DNA of 64,000 nt from Ptychodera flava (taxonomy: Eukaryota; Hemichordata; Enteropneusta; Ptychoderidae): NCBI RefSeq assembly GCF_041260155.1, contig NC_091942.1:13889501-13953500 (forward strand). The letters are read 5' to 3'. The notes below the pieces were generated by a model that was given only the letters and a program-made list of their open reading frames with translations, had not been told where the DNA came from and did no database searches. A program made the position numbers and the translations under genes. Below, piece by piece: positions 1-12,424 of this stretch (position 1 is its first letter; each line of letters starts with the position of its first letter).

Positions 1-310
1 GTAATTTGATTAATGATATTTCAGGTAATGAGCTGAAATTTTTCTTGATGGTTATATCATAACTAAAAGAAAATTGAGCTTTCGACTGACGAGGCAGTAA
101 TTGTATCATTTTTCATAATTTTATGAAGTGAAAGTGAAAATGTGATTTTTATATATATGTTCTACACGTTTGTACCTTTTTAGCCTGGTTGATATAACTT
201 CCCATGCTGCTAGTGCAGTCAATAACGAATGCTAAATCCAACACCGAAGCATCATGGTGTTTAAGCAAAGGTTGTGGTATGAAATCAGGTACTTCAATGG
301 CGCTGGGCAT
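1..310 (-). CDS. vWA gene copy A, exon 1 and part of intron 1 (cut by window edge)
   Basis: Exon 1 is 176-310 on the minus strand; bases 1-175 are intron 1 and exons 2-6 lie beyond the left edge. The 45 residues start MPSAIEVPDF and hold the first vWA strand and the metal-site motif DCTSSM at residues 31-36, as in copies B to E. It differs from the others near the exon end (INQAKK for INEAKK). The donor follows an AAG codon, so intron 1 is phase 0, as in every copy. The start is the ATG shared by all copies. Intron 1 closely matches intron 1 of copy B. Whether the whole gene is intact cannot be judged here. Confidence 0.8.
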
Positions 311-426
311 TTTGAAATCTTTTCTGTTTTGATTTGGACTTGTTTGATGTGTTTAGAGTGGTACTTCTCTTCACTGTTGGCGTTGTGCTATCAGAGACGT
401 TCTGATTTCAACGCTGTCATGGTTGG

Positions 427-589
427 CCTTTTATGCTTACTGCTTCTGCGTTTAATGTATTGTCAATCGGCTTGCTTGCACGAACATGTCTTGCCAGCTG
501 TTCTATATTTAGAGTGAAATGATCATGAGATGGTTGACGTCACTAGTTGTGAGTGCGCCCTCTCGAAGTAGGCATGTTGTGACATGTTC
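427..589 (-). promoter_or_regulatory. Promoter module of vWA copy A
   Basis: In gene sense, from far to near: two abutting CATG half-sites (570-589, resembling a p53-family response element with one mismatch per half), a CTCF-like core (555-568, reverse strand CTTCGAGAGGGCGC), a palindromic CRE TGACGTCA (535-542) and a TATA-like CATAAAAGG (435-427), about 120 bases above the ATG. The order is kept in copies B to D. Factor names are inferred from consensus matches only. Confidence 0.5.
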
Positions 590-905
590 TTGCTTAAGGT
601 TACCAAGTACAGTTTTCATGATAGGGGCGTATCAGTTATGTCAGCTTGCATTGTAGTGTGGACGTCATTGTCTTGCTGGCGAACATCGTTTTAATATGTT
701 TTACTGTATGCGCAGATGTATGCCATAGCTTTACCAGATAATGAAGTTTTACTGAAGTACACAGTAGTTGACGGCAGATTTTGACGGTCTTCGGCCAGGG
801 GATAAAGCCATTTCGCTTGTTGTTCGATACACGGCGAATTGAAGGCCTCTTTAAATAATAGGTCATGTCTAATAGGTGCTTGCAGGGCCTTCGGCGCATG
901 AAGGC
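590..905. repeat. Duplicated spacer segment upstream of copy A
   Basis: This non-coding stretch matches 7435-7745, 17333-17602 and 27800-28080, the far-upstream flanks of copies B, C and D. It is part of the tandemly duplicated unit. Its short open frames are not conserved between copies. Confidence 0.75.
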
Positions 906-914
906 GCGGCATAT

Positions 915-1695
915 GCTTTTTCTTTATTATCCGATAATAATGTCGTCTAAGATATCTAAGTTAGAGAGTTTCAGGAGCATGACCAAAGTGATCTAACATG
1001 GATAAAATTATCCGATAAAACAGTGTTTTGGGCATCGGCCACTTCCAAGCTCTTCTAATATTAGACTCTGACTTAGATGTTAGACGATATGATCGATTTT
1101 ATCCGATATTATCCGATAAAACAGCATGTCGGGCATCGACCACTTCCCCACTCGTCTAAAATTAGAGTCTCATCTAGATTTAGACTCTAATATTAGACGA
1201 CTGAGGTATTGGCTGATGTCCCACGTTGTGTTTTATCGGATGCTATCGGATAAAATCGATAATATCGTCTAACATCTAAGTCAGAGTCTAATATTAGACG
1301 AGTGGGGTAGTGGCCGATGCCCGACATGCTGTTTTATCGGATGAAATCGGATAAAATCGATAATATTGTCTAACATCTAAGTTAGAGTCTAATATTAGAA
1401 GGGTCGGAAAATGGACGATGCCCGACATGCTGTTTTGAGGGTCATTGCAAACGTTTGCGTCGAAGACAGACATGTGAAAGTAGTCAACCTGTGCTGAGAT
1501 CACGCTCACACTATTTCTCCTACATACACATAAACACATCTAACAAAAATCATAGAAGACCTTGTTTTATGCTAAATAAGCTATATATCCGACAAAAAAG
1601 CATGTTTGGCATCGGCCACTTCCCCAGTCGTTTAATATTAGACTCTAACTTAGATGTTAGACGATATTATCGATTTATTCGATATTATCGATTTT
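915..1695. repeat. Palindromic cluster of ~100-base repeats
   Basis: Units carry TTATCCGATAAAACAG, GGGCATCGGCCACTTCCC and TTAGACGATATTATCG in fixed order. Two units read forward (about 1008-1178) and two read in reverse (about 1179-1435), making a large palindrome. A further forward unit lies at about 1578-1695. A is followed here by foreign sequence: the spacer homology of copy B breaks off at about 905. A nested MITE cluster is the likely explanation; no clear target duplication was seen. Confidence 0.65.
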
Positions 1696-1959
1696 TTTTT
1701 CTCCCCGCCCACTGATTAGTTTTGAAATTGCCCGCCCGCTGGAACACAAAGATTTCGAGCCAGCATATCCTGTGCCGGAAACACTAGTTGTGCTGAACAG
1801 CCTACGGGAGGTGTCATTTATGGGCGGAAGAATTGCCTCAAGTATTGAAAAACGTTGAGTTCTCTCCCTTTCCGCGTGTCCATTTTTAACAACACTCTCC
1901 GCCTTTGCTCGTTGAAAGTCTTTGTGTGATCCCCTCAAACACAAAACACACGCACATAC

Positions 1960-1960
<1 letters not shown>

Positions 1961-2037
<77 letters not shown>
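1961..2037. repeat. (TA)n microsatellite
   Basis: A perfect TA run of about 77 bases, preceded by a short CA-rich stretch. The open frames of alternating Tyr and Ile across it are artefacts. Confidence 0.95.
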
Positions 2038-2039
<2 letters not shown>

Positions 2040-4510
2040 TGTATGTTTATATGTGGGTGTGTCGCTCTCTCTCTTTATGTATATGTATCAGTGTTTCGTT
2101 TGTCAAAGGGCCTATTAGCAGTATTACAATTGGTGCAATCAGTCTTATACTAAGCCTGTCAGACCTGTGTAACTGTTACAAGCTTATACATTCGAACCTG
2201 TTGTAGGGGTCCCCTTTACAGCGGTCACTCCTTGTGGCTCCCCGTAATATGTTAGACATCAGATTATTGTTGCTCATTCCAAAGTTACGTATCACAGACT
2301 GATACATTTGTCTCGTATATTCTATGCCTGTGAAAAATTGATCTTTCGTGATAAAGTCACTGCTACTTACTACTGAAGCAGCATAAAGTAGATTAAGTGT
2401 TTCTTAACATTGCAATATCTGTAAATCATTTTAGATTATCAAGAAGCTACTTTGAATATGTTGTAGAATTTCACGAGACTGAAAGTGGCCAGGAGAGAAC
2501 TCCCTTCCGATGCTGCACATTTGAAAATATAGCGTTTAAAATAGTGTTATTTCGAGATACATAGAATACTAAATAACATCTAACCTCCAATAGTCCAGTC
2601 ACAACCATAACCCTTACCTCGCCAAGTTTTAATCATCATCTGGCCAAGTCGGTTAAAACAGTAAAGCTTAACACATGTCCCATTTGTTACATTTAACAAA
2701 GACTTTCACATGTGAAGGCCCCTGCAAAAACAGATACTGTAAACATGGTTTTACTGTCTAAACCTTCTATGAAGTACCGTACAAAGCAGTTGAAAATACT
2801 CTATAGGTTTTGGGTGAATACCGCCGATGTTTCCGAACCTGGCAGATATTGGTCGAGTGATACTGCTTGGCAGGATAAGGGTCAAATCTGTACGTATACG
2901 TCAGTACATACATTTATGCATTTTAAGTTCATAAATACTGAATCTTTGCTAATTTAAACGCGGTATTCTCCAGCAGAGAGATGAAACAAAGTTATTAGCA
3001 TATGGCTTCAGATAAATGCAAGGACAGGTAGTTTTGGAGGGAAATGTTAGTGTTTGTAGTCACTGCACTATTAGATAACAGTATATTATGTCTTTGATCA
3101 AACAGCTGTAAAGAGGTGAAAAAAGGGTGGGGGTCAGGAGGGGTCTCCCCTTCTGATACAGGTTCTTTGAAAATTTGACGTGAATAACATCATTTGGTGA
3201 TACAACAATTGTCACACTTGAAAGTTTTTGCGAAACCCCCCCCTTTTGTTTATGATTTTTAGTACCCCCTTACCGATCATCATTTTTTGAGTCAAATTCT
3301 TCCTATCGTAAATAACGACGGTTCCCTAACGCCAAGGGGCAAAGCCCTTGCTTGTCGTCAAGAACAGTGTATCTCAGATGTGTAGTCGAAATCATCTGAG
3401 CGTGTGAAAGTTTTTATAGTATCCTTTGAAAAAATAATTATGAATATATGTTGGTACAGTAATGTTCACACCATTTCAAATCGAAAGAACCAAAGTGAAG
3501 TAAAGTTTGATTCCCGAGAAAATCTGCCAAGAATAATTGTTTCATTTGATAAGTGAGATTAAGATCTGTCTGAGATGACAACTTCATGAAGGCGTCTTTA
3601 CTTGTACACCTGATAACTCTAGAGAAGTGTCATATATTTGAAATGCTGTAACATTGATTGAAGAATTTTTCTGTCTGATATCCTCGTATCAGTAACCCCT
3701 TTGCTGTCTTGAAAATAGTTTTTTTGATTCTCTCCTCATCAGAAAGATATGGTTTATGATAGATGATATACCAGACTTTACCGACCCGTGTCAGTCAATG
3801 TCTAAAATATATGAATTTCGTCGGCCTCGTCTTATTTCTAAAGTGATGCAAACAATGTAATGATATGACCTTTGACTTGAAGATGTTGACAATTTCGTAT
3901 GTGGACATGTGAACACGTGAATAATGTCTTAAGAATTTAATTGTAACTGCCCTTGTTTAAAATTTTACTGTGTTGAACCAGATTTGAACCACAAGAAGCC
4001 TGATCTTCGATGAAGATGTTTTAAATTTATTACTATATCATGGTGAGGACAGTACGTAATACAACCTGATATCATATTCAAAGGGGGCGGGCGAGGGTTA
4101 GTGACGCATGTATTGACGGATTTGTAATAAAAACGAGCACCAACAAAGAAATGCATGTTTCCACATTTAAGCTTGTATATTATTGAGGTTCGAGCGTGTG
4201 CCATAGCGAACTTTCCACTTCTGCTTGATTTTATATCAACGACATCGATTCAATGTAATTTATTAATGTTTTTGCATGGCAAGCGGTGAACTCTTAGTGG
4301 ACAAGGAAGCTTATGTCGTTGGTTTTTATTCTGTTATCAGAGGTTGAAGGAAACACTTTCTTATTAATAATGACTTATTTTTCAGCTCTAAGACTGCACA
4401 TAGAATGATAACAGTTTTATTTATGACTTTTTGAATGCAAAGCTGTTGCCAGTTGTCGCCAACATCGAAATAAAGAACAACACACGATTGATTACACTTA
4501 GATAAAAACG
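2038..4510. other. Gene-free spacer, partly a diverged array spacer
   Basis: No convincing exon is visible. From about 3330 to 3620 the sequence is a diverged relative of the spacer at 7780-8050 and 17780-18050 (shared order of GTCGTCA, GAGC-TGTGAAAGTT and AACTTCA). This suggests an older unit of the vWA array once continued here. The rest shows nothing recognisable. Confidence 0.4.
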
Positions 4511-4516
4511 TTTATT
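4511..4516 (-). terminator. Polyadenylation signal of vWA copy B
   Basis: AATAAA on the minus strand, about 380 bases after the stop codon, in the sequence context AAATAAACGTTTTTAT that recurs after copies C, D and E. Cleavage would fall near 4490-4500. Confidence 0.6.
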
Positions 4517-4892
4517 TACAAATACATACTCAGTACAGAGGTACTGTATCGTTTATTAACCCTTTGTAAAGAATTATTTTGTACATCAAGCGAAAGAACG
4601 ATCCTCTACATGAGAGTAAGTAATTTCGAATTCCCACGTAACATTTAAAAAAAAAATTTTACCACCGTGTCACCATTTTAGGCACCAAAGACTATAAGTA
4701 ATCGAAAGAATATTCTAATCTTCTCTTGATGTTGCATTGATTCTGAACACTCAGACACAAAGTTTATCAAAGTCCTCCCGGTAAGAAAATAGAAAGGTTC
4801 GATGGGTTTTGCTGGCAGTACACTAAAATTGTTCTTGCTTGGCGTGTGACTTTTCTGTTTCCTGTTTCCTTTAAAATATATGGCTATAGTGT

Positions 4893-7153
4893 CTATATTT
4901 TTCTGAGCTTGTTAACAGCAATTGATTTCTTCACCAACCGACGAACTTGTTTGGAGGAAACTGTCTTGCCTTCGTCAACTGCAATATCATCCACAAGAGC
5001 TTCTCTTTTCGGTGATGCAGTTAAAGATAGTGAAGTGTCAACTTTCACAGATGGTGGCGCTGTTGTCCTTGTCGGTGTACCCGGAGGAGATGGTTTTGGA
5101 GAGGGAGATTTTCTACCGCTGACCTTTGCACAGCATGATCTTGGGGAGGTAGATGGGTTGCACACGGTACATATTCCTGTGATTGGGCATTTTGAACGAG
5201 CTCTTGTCTTGGCGATGCAATCACTGCAAACAAAACATAGAAACACGGTGAGTTAGACTACAGTGAAACTTTTATGTGATACAAATGACGATGAATGTAA
5301 ATTCTGTTTTGATACCTTGCCAATTTTTGTCTCTACAACTGTGAGTAATAATATTCAAATATTCCGAACAAACGCTTACCTGTCTACTGACGTGACTTTT
5401 GGTGTCTTTGCTATCTTTGGTGACGGCACTGGCGAGGATGACGATACATCCAGTTTCCTTTTTCTGTGAGTTTTTACCAGTGTGGTGGTCATTGGAGATG
5501 TTGAGACACTGGTTTCAGGTCTGGCCAATTCAGTACGGACATCAGCCATACTCTCCAATTCTGCAATTCTCTTGGACTTTTCAGAAACGTCTGGTAAAGC
5601 GTCTGTGTCAGTTGTCATGGCTTTTGCTGTCCTTCCTAAAGGAATGGAGATAACATAATATTTCGTTTAGGTCTTGCAGTTAACAGAAAGTTGAATGGCA
5701 TTAACAAATGGAATGATCTCTAAAAGCTGATTTATCTATTTTCCAGGTAACTCCGTTTCGACACGATAATAAAGTCAACTTACTTCTCTTTTTCAATGTT
5801 GTCTCCACCCTGGTTGCCATGGCATCTTCATCTACTGTTCCTCCTCTGGCATGGAATTCTTGCATCACTTCGTGGTTCACTTCATCCATGAGTTGTTGGA
5901 GTGACATCTCTTCTCTAGCGCCCCCTATGATGACTTTGGACAGCAAATTGGCGTCCTTGAGTGCGACATACTGGCCTCCAGTGATGTGGGCAATAGCCAT
6001 GAAGAAATCTTTGAATCCTTCAGCGTAAGATCCACAGGCAACGCTGTAGAGGGTGATGTTTTTCTCGGCCATTTGCCGGGAAATTTTCATGGGGTCATGA
6101 CCCGCAGGGCAACCTAAAGATGAATATGAATAAATGACATATTGTTAATGCACTGAAAAAATAACTTAACGGAAAGAAAAGATGATTGCAAACACAAAAA
6201 TATTGAATATAAAACTTTTTATATTTTGCCGTGGAATTCTTTCTAATTTTAGTTAGTTCTATCCTAGAACTACGTCAGTCATTGGTATTCAAGCAAGTGA
6301 AAACAGAACCAACCTTTTGGAAAGTTGTCACCACTGTCTGCCAGCCCATGAGGCGGTGCATCAGCAACCAAAATGGTTACTTTGGTTGCTTGAGGGCGCC
6401 ATTTCAGGTGAAGTGCTTCGTGCAGTCCGTCAGCAACTGCTTCAGGTCCATCACCTCCTGAATGACGCAAAACAAAAGGACGTTAATAATTATGATTAGA
6501 GAAATGATGGCTTGCTTTTCAAACAAGAGTCTTTCGAAATGTTAATAAAGTGTTAAAAAGGAAACACGGTATTGCGAATTTCTCCTGGTTAAGAATTTTT
6601 GCAAGTCGATACTTACCACCACGAGGGCTCATGTCCGTCATTTTCTGTTGCATCTTCTTCAAGGATGGCGTGAAGTCCATGACACGGGTAACAAAAGTTC
6701 TGTCCTCTGGTGGATGGTCTCTGTATTCAACCAACGCCAAGTGAATGTCTGACATCTCCTTGGCAACGATTTCCTCTACAATACTCTGGATACTCTGTGG
6801 ATAGACACCGGTAAAGAATTTTTATCCATCGGAATCTGAGTTGAAGTCAAAACTAGGCCTACCGGTAATTTCATTTATGATATTTCAGGTAATGAGCTGA
6901 ATTTTTTCTTGACGGTTACATCATTGCCAAAAGAAAATTGAGCATTCGACTGACGAGGAGGTAATTGTATCATTTTTCATAATTTTATGAAGTGAATATA
7001 TTTTCTTCAGGTGTGTACCTTTTTAGCCTCGTTGATATAACTTCCCATGCTGCTAGTGCAGTCAATAACGAATGCTAAATCCAACACCGAAGCATCATGG
7101 TGTTTTAGCAATGGCTGTGGTATGAAATCAGGTACTTCAATGGCGCTCGGCAT
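4893..7153 (-). CDS. vWA-domain protein, copy B (intact, 457 aa)
   Basis: Six exons on the minus strand: 7019-7153, 6617-6794, 6314-6457, 5784-6113, 5380-5635, 4893-5223 (intron phases 0,1,1,1,2); all junctions are GT-AG and the frame is open to the stop. Residues about 24-230 form a vWA fold of the vwkA-like type: metal-site DCTSSM at 31-36, then VEYRDHPPED, GGDGPEAVADGLHEAL and ILVADAPPHGL. There is no kinase domain, signal peptide or membrane segment. The tail is basic and Ser/Thr/Pro-rich, with a likely nuclear signal KTHRKRKL near 317-324, a cysteine cluster CPITGICTVC followed by CC near 360-380, and a conserved end KQVRRLVKKSIAVNKLRK. The cysteines may bind metal (inference). vwkA-like vWA domains are known from Dictyostelium and animals; the role of this protein is unknown. 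Confidence 0.87.
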
Positions 7154-7270
7154 TTTGAAAGCTTTTCTGTTTTGATTTGGAACTTGTTTGAAATGTTGAG
7201 AGTGGTATTTCTCTTCACTGTTGGCGTTGTGCTGTCAGAGACGTTCTGATTTCAACGCTGTCATGGTTGG

Positions 7271-7434
7271 CCTTTTATGCTTACTCGTTCTACGTTTAAT
7301 CTATTGTCAGTCGGCTTGCTTGCACGAACATGTCTGGCCAGCTGTACTATATTTAGAGTGAAATGATCATGAGATGGTTGACGTCACTAGTTGTGAGTGC
7401 GCCCTCTCGAAGTATGGCATGTTGTGACATGTTC
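7271..7434 (-). promoter_or_regulatory. Promoter module of vWA copy B
   Basis: Same layout as copy A: paired CATG half-sites 7415-7434, CTCF-like core 7399-7412, CRE TGACGTCA 7379-7386 and TATA-like CATAAAAGG 7279-7271 on the minus strand. Confidence 0.5.
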
Positions 7435-9727
7435 TTGCTAAGGTCATACTGGTACAGTTTTCATGATAGGGGCGTATCAGTTATGTCGGCTTGCATTGTA
7501 GTGTGGGTGTACTTGTGTAGCTGCTGAAGATCGTTTTAATATTTTTTTTACTGTATGCGCAGATATATGCCACAGCTTTGCTAGATAACGAAGTTATTTA
7601 CTGAAGTACACAGTAGTTGACGGCAGATTTTAACGGTCTTCGGCCAGGAGATAAAGCCATTTTCGCTTGTTGTTCGATACATGGCGAAGGCCTCTGTAAA
7701 TAATAGGTCATGTCTAATAGGTGCTTGTAGGGGCCTTCGGCGTGTATCGAACCACAAACGACTGTGGCTATAGCCTCTGCTAAGTTGTCGTCAGGAAAAT
7801 TATACTTTGCAGCCGCTTTGTAATCGAACTTATATGAGCATGTGAAAGTTCATCTCTGAATACAATGTGTTGATTTCAAAATGTTGACCTCATTTACGAA
7901 ACCAAATAAAGAAGTAAAAAGTGAAAATCTGTCGTATTAATCGTCGAGATAATTGTCATGATCCTTTCTTCCTCTCGGTTATTAAAATGAAGATGTGCTT
8001 GAGTTGTAACTTCAAGCAGACATCATTTAATTGTACACTTCATACAATGTTCCAACTTAGTCATTATATGGCCGAGACTCAGCTTAAAAACTGTCATAGT
8101 ACTGCTACCCAACCACCATCTGATAGATAAGATAATATTTCAGTCAAGAATATGTCCGAAAATCTGACAGAAGTGAGGTGGAAGTTCTATAAAGCAACGG
8201 TCACTCCCTATGTATTTTTGCGTTCTTTACCTAATTCGTTAGGGCTTTATTTTGTGACTTAAACAACCGTGATAGGCGAAAATGTAACGGTTGTTGTCAT
8301 GTTGAGTGAATGGAAAGTTTATTGTTTTAGGCCGTGGACTGTCTGTTTGACATATTTAAAACCTTGATTTCCTGTGTCTTCGTCGCACATGTCATTTATG
8401 GGAAGAATCATTTGATTCTCAGTGAGGAGGTGAAATGATTTCGGGACGATTGTCCACGTAAGGAAGGGCGGTAAAACGCCTTCCAGAATGTCGTTGGGAA
8501 AAGATTTTTCCCTGGAGAACCTGTTTCAAGGTGTGTGATATTTTCAGGAGGATATTTCCGGTCGTAGTTTTGGAAATGCCATGAGAATGACACTCGTTTT
8601 TTAAATTTAGGTTAGAATTGAGCTATTTAAAAGTGAGTATTGTGTTGATTGATAGGTTCAGCTGTGGTCTCAACAGTATTGATGCAAACAAAACAAAAGA
8701 AGATCACTGTCAATCACATATCATGCTTTGAGGACCAATTTCGATTTTTGTACTTATAAATTAATAAGACACAACTACAAATACGTAATTTGTCTTACAG
8801 AATACCGTCACTCCAGCGTGACGCTGTCACAGAAGTGATTGACCAAATTTATTCTATAAGGTCATATGGCTGTAGCCCTTTGTTCTTTGATATTAAAATA
8901 TTAGGCTCTCTTTCCGAACCAGAAAGATGGAAGATAATATCACAGACCGTGGCGTATTGCCTCGCTTTAATACTCTGCCTGTATAGTTGCAACGATTTCC
9001 TGGCCCGCATTGCCTTTCTGAAAATGTAAATTATATGATTTTGATAATGTTTGGCTCCAAGGGTTTTATAATTTCGTAAATAAACGTGTACGGACCCGCG
9101 AATATTATGAAAAAATTAACTATATAACTGATTTTAAACTGTTTGGAAATAGAGTATTTGTTGACCTGAATCCGCAGGGCAAGCTACGTTTCTTTAGTCA
9201 GTGCCATGTAATTTACGTCACGGTAGGGAAATGCGTATACTAAGTCTTGTTTCAAATCGGTTATGTAGCCTGGGGATAATTAACGATGCGTTTACGTGTT
9301 TGTGTTTGTATTTGTAATCTTCACTTGCCTAACAATATGTAGGTTTCGACATATAAAGTCGTATACCATTTTGTTCAACCGTCCACTATGATGGATCGTC
9401 CACTTCATGCTTCTGCTTGGATGTTCGCAACTTCTGCAACTATTTATAATTCAAATCGAACGTAATTCATTGGATTGTTCAAAGCGCAGAAGGATCTATT
9501 TGTCTCCCAATTTTTTTCTTAGTGGGAAAGGAGACTTCTGTTAATTTTTATAATGTTTATAACAATTTACTAAAAACGCTTTATCAACCTAATTCTTCCA
9601 TATGAATACTGCACAAATAGGAAAATGCTCTTATTTTGTCACTATTAAAGCCAAGCGGTGGGCCATTGTCGGCATTTACAAGAAATCAAAAACGACAGAC
9701 ATGATATTTATAGTTAAAGCAAAAACG
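7435..9727. repeat. Array spacer between copies B and C (uninterrupted version)
   Basis: About 2.3 kb without a gene. It is the reference 'empty' spacer: the same sequence, interrupted by insertions, recurs at 17333-19482 plus 24696-24850 (C to D) and 27788-33079 (D to E). Shared landmarks include GGCGGTAAAACGCCTTCC near 8467 and the palindrome CAGCGTGACGCTG near 8814. Short open frames inside are not preserved between copies, so I call it non-coding. Confidence 0.75.
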
Positions 9728-9733
9728 TTTATT
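9728..9733 (-). terminator. Polyadenylation signal of vWA copy C
   Basis: Minus-strand AATAAA about 400 bases past the stop codon, in the context conserved with copies B, D and E. Confidence 0.55.
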
Positions 9734-10131
9734 TATGTACATGTTGAATAATTAATAGTACACAAATGCAGTGTGTGTGATTACATTCTCTTCGTAAATC
9801 ACCTTGTTCATTTTGAAAAATGATTGACTATATGATTTACACCGATAAGACAGTTTCAAACTTCTTGATTGATTTCCCAGAAATCACCATTTCAGACACA
9901 AAAGACATAAACAAGAAATCGTACAACATGACAGTATTCATGTTCTCTTGACCTTTCATATGTTCATACACCATATAAACTAAATTTGTAAGAAAACCCA
10001 CCCAATGTATTCACAGTAAACAGAAAGGTTCCATGAGATCTGCTGGCAGTGAATTGTAAATGTTCTGACTTGGTGGTGCACTCTACTCTGGCCTGTCTTA
10101 AAAATATTGGTGGTGTTTGATATGAAATTCT

Positions 10132-12424
10132 TTACACTTTTCTGAGTTTATTGATGGCAATCGATTTCTTCACCAACCGACGGACTTGTTTGGAGGAAAC
10201 TGTCTTTCCTTCGTTAACTGCAATATCGTCCACAATCGTTACTGTTTTCGGTGATGGAGTTGCCGCTAGTGAGGGCCTGGCTTTCTTAGCTGTCACGGTA
10301 GCTGGTGCTGTTGTTCGTGTCGGTGTGCTTGGAGGGGATGATGTTGGCGTTGGAGATTTTCTGCCGCTGATCTTTGCGCAGCACGATCTTGAGGAGGTTG
10401 ATGGATTGCACACGGCACATATTCCTGTGATTGGACATTTGGAACGAGATCTCGTCCTGGCGACGTCGTCACTACAAGACAAATATAAAAACACAAACAT
10501 CTTTTAATGTCTTAAAAAAATTGGAAAGTGTGCTCTACTTAGAATACAGCGTGATTTCAAAAAGTCGTCACTGTCTTGCAAGTTGTATAAAGCGCGAATG
10601 CTCACCTGTGTGGTGCAGTAATTCTCGATGTCTTTGCAACCTTAGCTGATACGGACGGTGTGGTAACAGCTAAATCAAGTTTCCTTTTTCTGTGCGTTTT
10701 TACCGGTGTGGTGGTCATTGGAGATGGCGAAACACAGGTTTCTGGTTTTGCCAATTCAGTACGGACATCAGCCATACTCTCCAATTCTGCAATTCTCTTG
10801 GACTTTTCAGAAACGTCAGGTAAAGCGTCTGTGTCAGTTGTCATGGCTTTTGCTGTCCTCTCTATTTGAATTCAGAGAAAATAATATTTTGTTTAGTTCT
10901 TGCTGTTGAAAAAGAATGCAAAAATCAGGTTTGCAAAGTGGAACATCTCTCAAAGCTGCTATACTTCATTTGCTTATATTTCTTGGAGAAATATTTCCCG
11001 TTTTGGGCATTTAAAATTACTTACTTCTTTTTTTCAATGTTGTCTCCACCCTGGTTGCCATGGCAGCTTCATCTACTTTTCCTCCTCTGGCATGGAATTC
11101 TTGCATCACTTCATGGTTCACTTCATCCATGAGTTGTTGGAGTGACATCTCTTCTCTAGCGCCCCCTATGATGACTTTGGACAGCAAATTAGCGTCCTTG
11201 AGTGCGACGTACTGGCCTCCAGTGATGTGGGCAATAGCCATGAAGAAATCTTTGTACTGTTCGGCGTACGATCCACAGGCAACGCTGTAGAGGGTGATAT
11301 TTTTCTCCGCCATTGGCGGGAAATTTTCATGGGGTCATGACCTGCTGGGCATCCTGATGATTAATATAGATAAATGGCATAATGTTAACGTATTGAAAAA
11401 GAAATCACTTGACGATAAGAATGAATGTTTGCGAATACAAATGTGTGGAATATATAAAATATTATTATATCACTGTCGTGGTATTTCCTCTTATTCTAAA
11501 GTAAAATATTAGAACGATGATATTCATAGGCATTCAAGCTGCTGAAAACAGAACTAACCTTTTGGAAAACCGTCACCACTGTCAGCCAGCCCATGTGGAG
11601 GTGCATCAGCGACCAAAATGGTTACTTTGGTTGCTTGAGGGCGCCATTTCAGCTGAAGCGCTTCGTGCAGTCCATCAGCAACCGCTTCAGGTCCATCACC
11701 TCCTGAACAACGCAAAACAAATGGACGTTAACGTTAGAAATGATGACTTGCTTTTCATACAACAGCCTTGACCAATCTACATAAAGTGACACAGAGCAAA
11801 CACGGAATTGCGAATGTTTTTCGATGAAGAATTTGGCAAGTCGATACTTACCGCCATAAGGACTCATGTCTGTCATTTTCTTTTGCATCTTCTTCAAGGA
11901 GGGCGTGAAGTCCATGACACGGGTGATGAAAGTTCTGTCCTCTGGTGGATGGTCTCTGTATTCAACCAATGCCAAGTGAATGTCTGACATCTCCTTGGCA
12001 ACGATTTCTTCTACAATAGCCTGGATATTCTGTGGATAGACAGCGATAAAGTATAATAAAGCATTTATCAATCTGATTTAAAGTCAGAAATAGGTCTCAA
12101 GTTGATTTGATTTCTGGTATTACAGGTAACGAGCTGAAAATGTTCTCAATGGTTATATCGTTAGTTATCAAAACGAGCTTTTGACTGACTGAGCGGTAAC
12201 ATCCAGCTTTTTGTATCTTTTTTTTTCATGATATTCATGAAGTAAAAGTGAAAATGTGACTTTGATATATATTTTCTACACGTTTGTACCTTTTTAGCCT
12301 CGTTGATATAACTTCCCATGCTGCTAGTGCAGTCAATAACGAATGCTAAATCCAACACCGAAGCATCATGGTGTTTTAGCAATGGCTGTGGTATGAAATC
12401 AGGTACTTCAATGGCGCTCGGCAT
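10132..12424 (-). pseudogene. vWA-domain gene copy C (frameshift in exon 4)
   Basis: Six exons align with copy B: 12290-12424, 11852-12029, 11559-11702, 11025-11353, 10606-10861, 10132-10471. Splice sites and all other reading frames are kept. Exon 4 is 329 bases instead of 330: one base is missing just before the MAEKN segment (near 11314), and the shifted frame meets a stop at 11166-11168. The same loss is present in copy D, so it predates their separation and is not a chance sequencing error. An ATG directly after the lesion (11313) could start a 294-residue protein lacking the metal-site half of the vWA domain, but it would need another promoter or internal initiation. Residues matching copy B stay highly conserved, so inactivation is recent or the locus still does something. 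Confidence 0.75.

Noticed and set aside
1905-2206. Long open frames of alternating Ile and Tyr
   Set aside because: They are translations of a TA microsatellite.
8408-8593. Spacer frame recurring in part at 18318 and 30055
   Set aside because: Frame and length are not preserved between the duplicated spacers, so it is not a coding exon.
10151-10507. Plus-strand frame of 118 residues, with relatives at 25237 and 33479
   Set aside because: It is antisense to exon 6 of the vWA copies; it is open because the exon is GC-richer and conserved, and it has no family motif.
11060-11290. Plus-strand frame found at several vWA copies (MASSSTVPPLAWNSC)
   Set aside because: Antisense shadow of exon 4.
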